Shown here: positions 60,366-64,000 of the stretch, in pieces
Layout: the number at the start of each line of letters is the position of its first letter
How positions within the stretch are numbered: position 1 is the first letter of the stretch
Assembly: GCF_003703395.1 (NCBI RefSeq)
Contig: NZ_RDQN01000001.1
Location: 496,001 to 560,000, forward strand
Direction of reading: 5' to 3'
From: Pseudoxanthomonas spadix
GTDB lineage: Bacteria; Pseudomonadota; Gammaproteobacteria; Xanthomonadales; Xanthomonadaceae
Length of the DNA stretch: 64,000 nucleotides
The notes under the pieces: model-generated
The model's database searches: none
Seen by the model: only the letters and a program-made list of their open reading frames with translations
What the model was told of the DNA's origin: nothing
Position numbers and translations under genes: made by a program

Positions 60366-60791
60366 TCAGTAGTCCTCGGCGGTTTCGGAGATTCGGGACC
60401 CGGGACCCGGGACCCGGGTCCCGGATTCAAGCCGCCGCTGCAACGACTGCTGCAGCCTGGAAAGCATCTGACTGACACGCTCACAGAGCAGCAGCGTTGC
60501 GGCCACTTCCGACCGAACGCCCAGGCCGAGGCGCTCGGCCAGCAGCAACTGCGTCTGCAACTCGGCGCATGAACCTGTCGCCATGGAGACGAAACGCGCG
60601 TAATCACGTGTCGAGCCTCGTGCATTGCCTTCAGCGATGTTCGATGGCACCGAAACCGCCGCACGTTGCAACTGGGAAGTCAGCCCATAACGCTCATCGC
60701 GAGGAAAGGCCGAGGCCACCCGATACGACTCCTGGGCCAGATCCATCGCCAAATTCCAAACCTCCAGTTCGCGGAAGTGGGATGCCGTCAT
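60366..60791 (-). CDS. Four-helix-bundle protein (23S rRNA intervening-sequence / Avd-like)
   Basis: A 141-residue PF05635-type protein: [47 protein letters not shown], and [18 protein letters not shown], a full set of family signatures, predicting four antiparallel helices. The family occurs in 23S rRNA inserts, in diversity-generating retroelements (Avd, which binds nucleic acid) and as stand-alone genes. It sits between carA and carB: start overlapping the carA stop by ATGA, stop one base before carB. Its C-terminal residues ([17 protein letters not shown]) are translated from the heptamer repeat array at 60395-60422. Confidence 0.93.
   Translation of the reverse strand: MTASHFRELEVWNLAMDLAQESYRVASAFPRDERYGLTSQLQRAAVSVPSNIAEGNARGSTRDYARFVSMATGSCAELQTQLLLAERLGLGVRSEVAATLLLCERVSQMLSRLQQSLQRRLESGTRVPGPGSRISETAEDY
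60395..60422. repeat. Heptamer array, carB side: (GGGACCC)3 GGGTCCC
   Basis: Three direct GGGACCC units (60395, 60402, 60409) and one GGGTCCC (60416) stand head to tail without spacers. GGGTCCC is the complement of GGGACCC, so the last two units are a perfect 14-base palindrome. The array codes for the tail of the four-helix-bundle protein and is the inverted counterpart of the array at 60804-60831. Confidence 0.95.
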
Positions 60792-62005
60792 GTCGCTTCT
60801 CCCCGGTCCCGGGTCCCGGGTCCCGGGTCCCGAGACTTTGCTCCCAGCATCGAGACGAACCGATCAAACAGCGGCGAGACATCCTTCGGGCCGGGCGAGG
60901 CTTCCGGGTGGCCCTGGAAGGAGAACGCCGGCGCGTCGGTCAATTCGATGCCCTGGTTGGTGCCGTCGAACAGCGAGCGGTGGGTCACGCGCACGTTGGC
61001 CGGCACGCTGGCCTGGTCCACCGCAAAGCCGTGGTTCTGCGAGGTGATCATCACCCGGCCGGTGTCCAGGTCGATCACCGGATGGTTGGCGCCGTGGTGG
61101 CCATGGCCCATCTTGACCGTCCTGGCCCCGGCGGCCAGGGCCAGCAGCTGGTGGCCCAGGCAGATGCCGAAGATCGGGATCTTCTTCTCGACCAATTCCT
61201 TGATTGCGGCGATCGCGTAATCGCACGGCTGCGGATCGCCCGGGCCGTTGGACAGGAACACGCCGTCGGGCTTCAGCGCCAGCACCTCGGCGGCCGGGGT
61301 CTGCGCCGGGACCACGGTCACCTCGCAGCCGCGCTCGGCCAGCATCCGCAGGATGTTGCGCTTCACCCCGTAGTCGTAGGCCACGACCTTGTATGTGCGT
61401 CCCGCACGAGAACCCGCACATCCATCTGCGGACTTTTCAATGCGCTGCGCGCCCAGACCGACGAACTTGTTCGTATCCAGGTCCAGCTGGCCCTCGGTCC
61501 AGGTGTAGGCCTGCCCGGTCGATACGACCTTGGCCAGGTCCATGCCCTTCAGGCCCGGGAACTTGCGCGCAGCTTCCAGCGCCTGCTCGAGGTCGATCTG
61601 GCCGGCCATGAGCGCGCCGTTCTGGGCGCCGCGCTCGCGCAGGATGCGGGTGAGCTTGCGAGTGTCGATGCCGGAGATGGCGATCACGCCGCGCGCCTTG
61701 AGCCAGTCCTGCAGCGGCACCTGACTGCGCCAGCTGCTGGGACGGCGCGGCACGTCGCGCACGATCAGGCCGGCCGACCAGACCTTGCCGGCTTCGTCGT
61801 CCTGGTCGGTGCAGCCGGTGTTGCCGATATGGGGATAGGTCAGGGTCACCAGCTGCCGCGCGTAGGACGGGTCGGTGACGATCTCCTGGTAGCCGGTCAT
61901 GGCGGTGTTGAACACCACTTCGCCGATGGACAGGCCGTGGGCGCCGACGGATTGACCCTCGAACACGGTACCGTCTTCGAGGATCAGGATTGCGGATTGG
62001 GTCAC
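60788..62005 (-). CDS. carA: Carbamoyl-phosphate synthase, small (glutaminase) subunit
   Basis: A 405-residue amidotransferase that hydrolyses glutamine and passes ammonia to CarB. N-terminal [17 protein letters not shown]; class I glutaminase triad: Cys in [15 protein letters not shown], His and Glu in [13 protein letters not shown]. Start codon GTG at 62005 with AAGG eight bases upstream. Two oddities against a family length near 375-385: about 15 extra residues before YKVVAYDYG ([17 protein letters not shown]), and a C-terminal tail translated from the heptamer array. Both lie away from the catalytic residues. Confidence 0.96.
   Translation of the reverse strand: MTQSAILILEDGTVFEGQSVGAHGLSIGEVVFNTAMTGYQEIVTDPSYARQLVTLTYPHIGNTGCTDQDDEAGKVWSAGLIVRDVPRRPSSWRSQVPLQDWLKARGVIAISGIDTRKLTRILRERGAQNGALMAGQIDLEQALEAARKFPGLKGMDLAKVVSTGQAYTWTEGQLDLDTNKFVGLGAQRIEKSADGCAGSRAGRTYKVVAYDYGVKRNILRMLAERGCEVTVVPAQTPAAEVLALKPDGVFLSNGPGDPQPCDYAIAAIKELVEKKIPIFGICLGHQLLALAAGARTVKMGHGHHGANHPVIDLDTGRVMITSQNHGFAVDQASVPANVRVTHRSLFDGTNQGIELTDAPAFSFQGHPEASPGPKDVSPLFDRFVSMLGAKSRDPGPGTRDRGEAT
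60804..60831. repeat. Heptamer array, carA side: CGGTCCC (GGGTCCC)3
   Basis: One variant CGGTCCC (60804) and three exact GGGTCCC units (60811, 60818, 60825). On the minus strand it reads GGGACCC repeats and encodes the last residues of CarA ([15 protein letters not shown]). Together with the other array it encloses about 380 bases containing the four-helix-bundle gene. Confidence 0.95.
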
Positions 62006-62188
62006 TGCACTCGCCTTGGGATGGAGGAAACCCTGCGTCCACCTCAACTTGCGGCTGCAAGAAACCGCGAACACGGCGTTTCTCCGGTCCGAGGCGATGT
62101 GGTCAACAGGCGAGTGCGCATTGTACGGACCGGCCCCTTGCGGCGCCAGCCGTATTTTCAGTGACCGGTGCCTCACGCCGAGGCGATT

Positions 62189-62902
62189 CTAGTCAAGCAG
62201 GTCGCGGACCCGATACAGGCCGGGGCTTTTGCCCGCCAGCCGCTGCGCGGCGTGCAAGGCGCCGCGCGCGAAGATGTCGCGGTTGCTGGCGCGGTGGATC
62301 AACTCCAGCCGCTCGCCAGGGCCGGTGAACTGGACCAGGTGCTCGCCGACGATATCGCCGGCGCGCAGGCTGGCGTAGCGCGGCGCCGCGCCGGCCGCTT
62401 GCGCGCCCTGCCCCAGGGTCAGCGCAGTGCCCGAAGGGGCGTCCTGCTTGTGCACGTGGTGCGCCTCGACGATGTCGCAGTCCCAGCCCTGCAGGGCTGC
62501 CGCGGCGCGTTCGACCAGTTCGGCCAGCACCGCCACGCCCAGGCTGAAGTTGGAGGCCCACACTACCGGGATCGAGTTCGCCGCGGCCTGCAGCGCGCCG
62601 CGCTGGGCTTCGGACAGGCCGGTGGTGCCGGACACCAGCGCCACCTTGCGCTCCAGGCACAGCGCCAGGATTGGATCGAACCCTTCGGGCAGGCTGAAAT
62701 CGATGGCCACGTCGAACGCGGGCACGCCGTGCAATTCGCTGGCGGCGAAATGCGCCACGCCCTGGACCACGCGCGCGACCGGACGCCGGTGCGTGACCGC
62801 GGCCACCACGCCCAACGCGGGGTTTTCGGCAGCCAGCCGCAGCAGCGCCTGGCCCATGCGGCCGGACGCGCCGTGGATCAATATGCGCAGGACATCATCC
62901 AT
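62189..62902 (-). CDS. dapB: 4-hydroxy-tetrahydrodipicolinate reductase
   Basis: A 237-residue NAD(P)H-dependent reductase of the diaminopimelate/lysine pathway. ILIHGASGRMGQALLRLAAE binds the nucleotide; VALVSGTTGLSEAQ, WASNFSLGVAVL and DIVEAHHVHKQDAPSGTAL (substrate and catalytic His/Lys) follow. Slightly shorter than the E. coli enzyme. It precedes carA in the same direction with a gap of 183 bases, the order usual in this family. Confidence 0.96.
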   Translation of the reverse strand: MDDVLRILIHGASGRMGQALLRLAAENPALGVVAAVTHRRPVARVVQGVAHFAASELHGVPAFDVAIDFSLPEGFDPILALCLERKVALVSGTTGLSEAQRGALQAAANSIPVVWASNFSLGVAVLAELVERAAAALQGWDCDIVEAHHVHKQDAPSGTALTLGQGAQAAGAAPRYASLRAGDIVGEHLVQFTGPGERLELIHRASNRDIFARGALHAAQRLAGKSPGLYRVRDLLD

Positions 62903-63188
62903 CGATCGGTCTCTTCAGGCAGCGCCAGCCGATGGCAGGGCCAGGGTGCGCCGGGACAGGGTGATCCGGGTGTTCATCGGGGCCAAGGATACCGTGTCAC
63001 CAGCGCCGCGCCTGGCGAAAATCTGGCCAGGCCGATCCAACGGCCGCCCGACGCGGCCCGCCGAACTTGTCCACAGGCTTGTACGGAACTTGATCCACAC
63101 CCGGTGTGGAAAACGCGCCTGCGCTTTGAGTGCAGCGCCAGGCGCATGTGGAATTTTCAGGACCTGTGCGTTCGGCGGTCGGGCGGCG

Positions 63189-64000
63189 CTACAGGTTGGC
63201 CACGGTGCTGGGTGTGGTCGGCAGGTCGCCATCGAGCACCCGGCCGATGCCGCTGGCATCGACTTGCGCCGCGGCACGGGCCAGCGCCTGCAGGTCGGTG
63301 CCGCTGTCGAAACCCAACCGGAAATGCACTTCGCCGGCCGGATTGCGCAGCGAATGCAGCGAGGAAATGCTCACCCCGTGGCGCTCGAACACATGCAGCA
63401 GCGCGCGCAGCGAGCCGGGCTGGTCCAGCGGCAGGTGCACCGACAGGCTGCGCGGTTCGGCCAGGTCGGCCAGCAGGTAGCCGATGCGTTCGAACCGGTA
63501 ATTGCCATCGGCCAGCGCCTCGGCGCCGATCGCGGCCTTGTTGGCGGCCAGCACGCTTTGGCGGAAGGTGGCGCGCGCGGCCTCGTCGCCGGCGCTCACC
63601 AGGTCGCGCAGCGCCGACAGCTCCTGCACCAGCGTGTCCAGCACCGCCGGCACATGGGGATTGCCGAACTGGATGTCCTCGTAGATGGCCGGGTTGAGCG
63701 AAAGGATGCGCGCGATCATCGCCCCGTCCATTTCGAACGAGGCCGAGCGATACGGGAACAGCTCGGCCAGCGAACCGACCCGATCGGCATGGCGGCGCAG
63801 CGCCGACGCCTGGGCCAGGTGCCCGGCGTGGACCATCGCCTGGACCAGGGCCATGACCTGGTCGTGGTGCTCGGGCGTGGTGCGCACGCACTGGGCTTCC
63901 AGCGCATCGAGCAGGGTCTGCAGCCACGGGCGCCAGGCGTCCAGGCGCGCTTCGCACACCACCATTGGCCGGCCCTTGAGCGTGGGCGACTTGGGCGGCG
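63189..64000 (-). CDS. tyrA: Prephenate dehydrogenase, C-terminal part with ACT domain
   Basis: About 270 codons are present; the N-terminal NAD-binding domain lies beyond the right edge. The visible part begins PPKSPTLKGRPMVVCEARLD and continues with the helical dimerisation domain (HHDQVMALVQAMVHAGHL, FPYRSASFEMDGAMIARILSLNPAIYEDIQFGN), then an ACT regulatory domain (RSLSVHLPLDQPGSLRALLHVFERHGVSISSLHS) expected to bind tyrosine. It converts prephenate to 4-hydroxyphenylpyruvate. An ATG at 63965 exists but lies inside the domain. Confidence 0.85.
   Translation of the reverse strand, partial: PPKSPTLKGRPMVVCEARLDAWRPWLQTLLDALEAQCVRTTPEHHDQVMALVQAMVHAGHLAQASALRRHADRVGSLAELFPYRSASFEMDGAMIARILSLNPAIYEDIQFGNPHVPAVLDTLVQELSALRDLVSAGDEAARATFRQSVLAANKAAIGAEALADGNYRFERIGYLLADLAEPRSLSVHLPLDQPGSLRALLHVFERHGVSISSLHSLRNPAGEVHFRLGFDSGTDLQALARAAAQVDASGIGRVLDGDLPTTPSTVANL

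Noticed and set aside
60395-60831. CRISPR-like array
   Set aside because: The seven-base units have no spacers and appear as two short inverted blocks around a protein gene, so they are not CRISPR.

Overview
The window is G+C-rich, gene-dense chromosomal DNA that looks like the family Xanthomonadaceae (Pseudoxanthomonas/Stenotrophomonas/Lysobacter-like; genus not resolved). The main reasons are the dapB-carA-carB-greA-rpfE-recJ order with an rpfE-type gene between greA and recJ, the ppsA/ppsR divergent pair, acnD-prpF, and codon use strongly biased to G/C in third positions. Many neighbouring genes overlap by ATGA, which fixes a large number of start codons.

Layout. 1-2.8 kb: the end of a tadA-like deaminase gene, then two tandem paralogous membrane acyltransferases. 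2.9-9.1 kb: housekeeping genes (orn, an MscS channel, ppsA/ppsR, a DUF1249 protein, an unknown). 9.3-19.4 kb: a surface-polysaccharide locus in two divergent blocks, one (minus) with an ABC exporter, two related GT2 enzymes, a methyltransferase and a GT1 enzyme, the other (plus) with a GT2 enzyme, UDP-xylose synthase and UDP-glucose 4-epimerase. It ends at a bidirectional terminator and tRNA-Glu/tRNA-Ala genes.

20.4-31.8 kb: a metal-resistance island on the minus strand, apparently one long transcription unit starting from a MerR-type promoter: FTR1-cytochrome c, two short CDF transporters, a small Cys/His-rich exported protein, czcCBA, two P-II-like proteins, czcD. Both ends are damaged. At the right end the divergent merR gene is cut after about 30 codons and runs in frame into a chromosomal histidine phosphatase gene. 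At the left end only the C-terminus of a second CDF (DmeF type) remains.

32.5-41.4 kb: a periplasmic aldehyde oxidoreductase (paoABC type), an M14 peptidase, and prpF-acnD of the methylcitrate cycle. 42.5-51.3 kb: an ECF sigma/anti-sigma pair followed by seven genes for fatty-acid or membrane-lipid modification (desaturase, flavoprotein, DUF1365, two CFA-synthase-like methyltransferases, DUF2878, DUF1295). 51.6-53.8 kb: an isolated Rieske dioxygenase alpha/beta pair of the biphenyl/toluene type. 53.9-64 kb: recJ, rpfE, greA, carB, carA, dapB and the end of a prephenate dehydrogenase gene.

The most unusual structure is in the carAB operon: a four-helix-bundle (23S rRNA IVP/Avd-like) gene sits between carA and carB, bracketed by inverted arrays of the heptamer GGGACCC/GGGTCCC. 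These arrays also encode the C-terminal tails of both CarA and the four-helix-bundle protein. recJ carries a separate in-frame REP-like palindrome.
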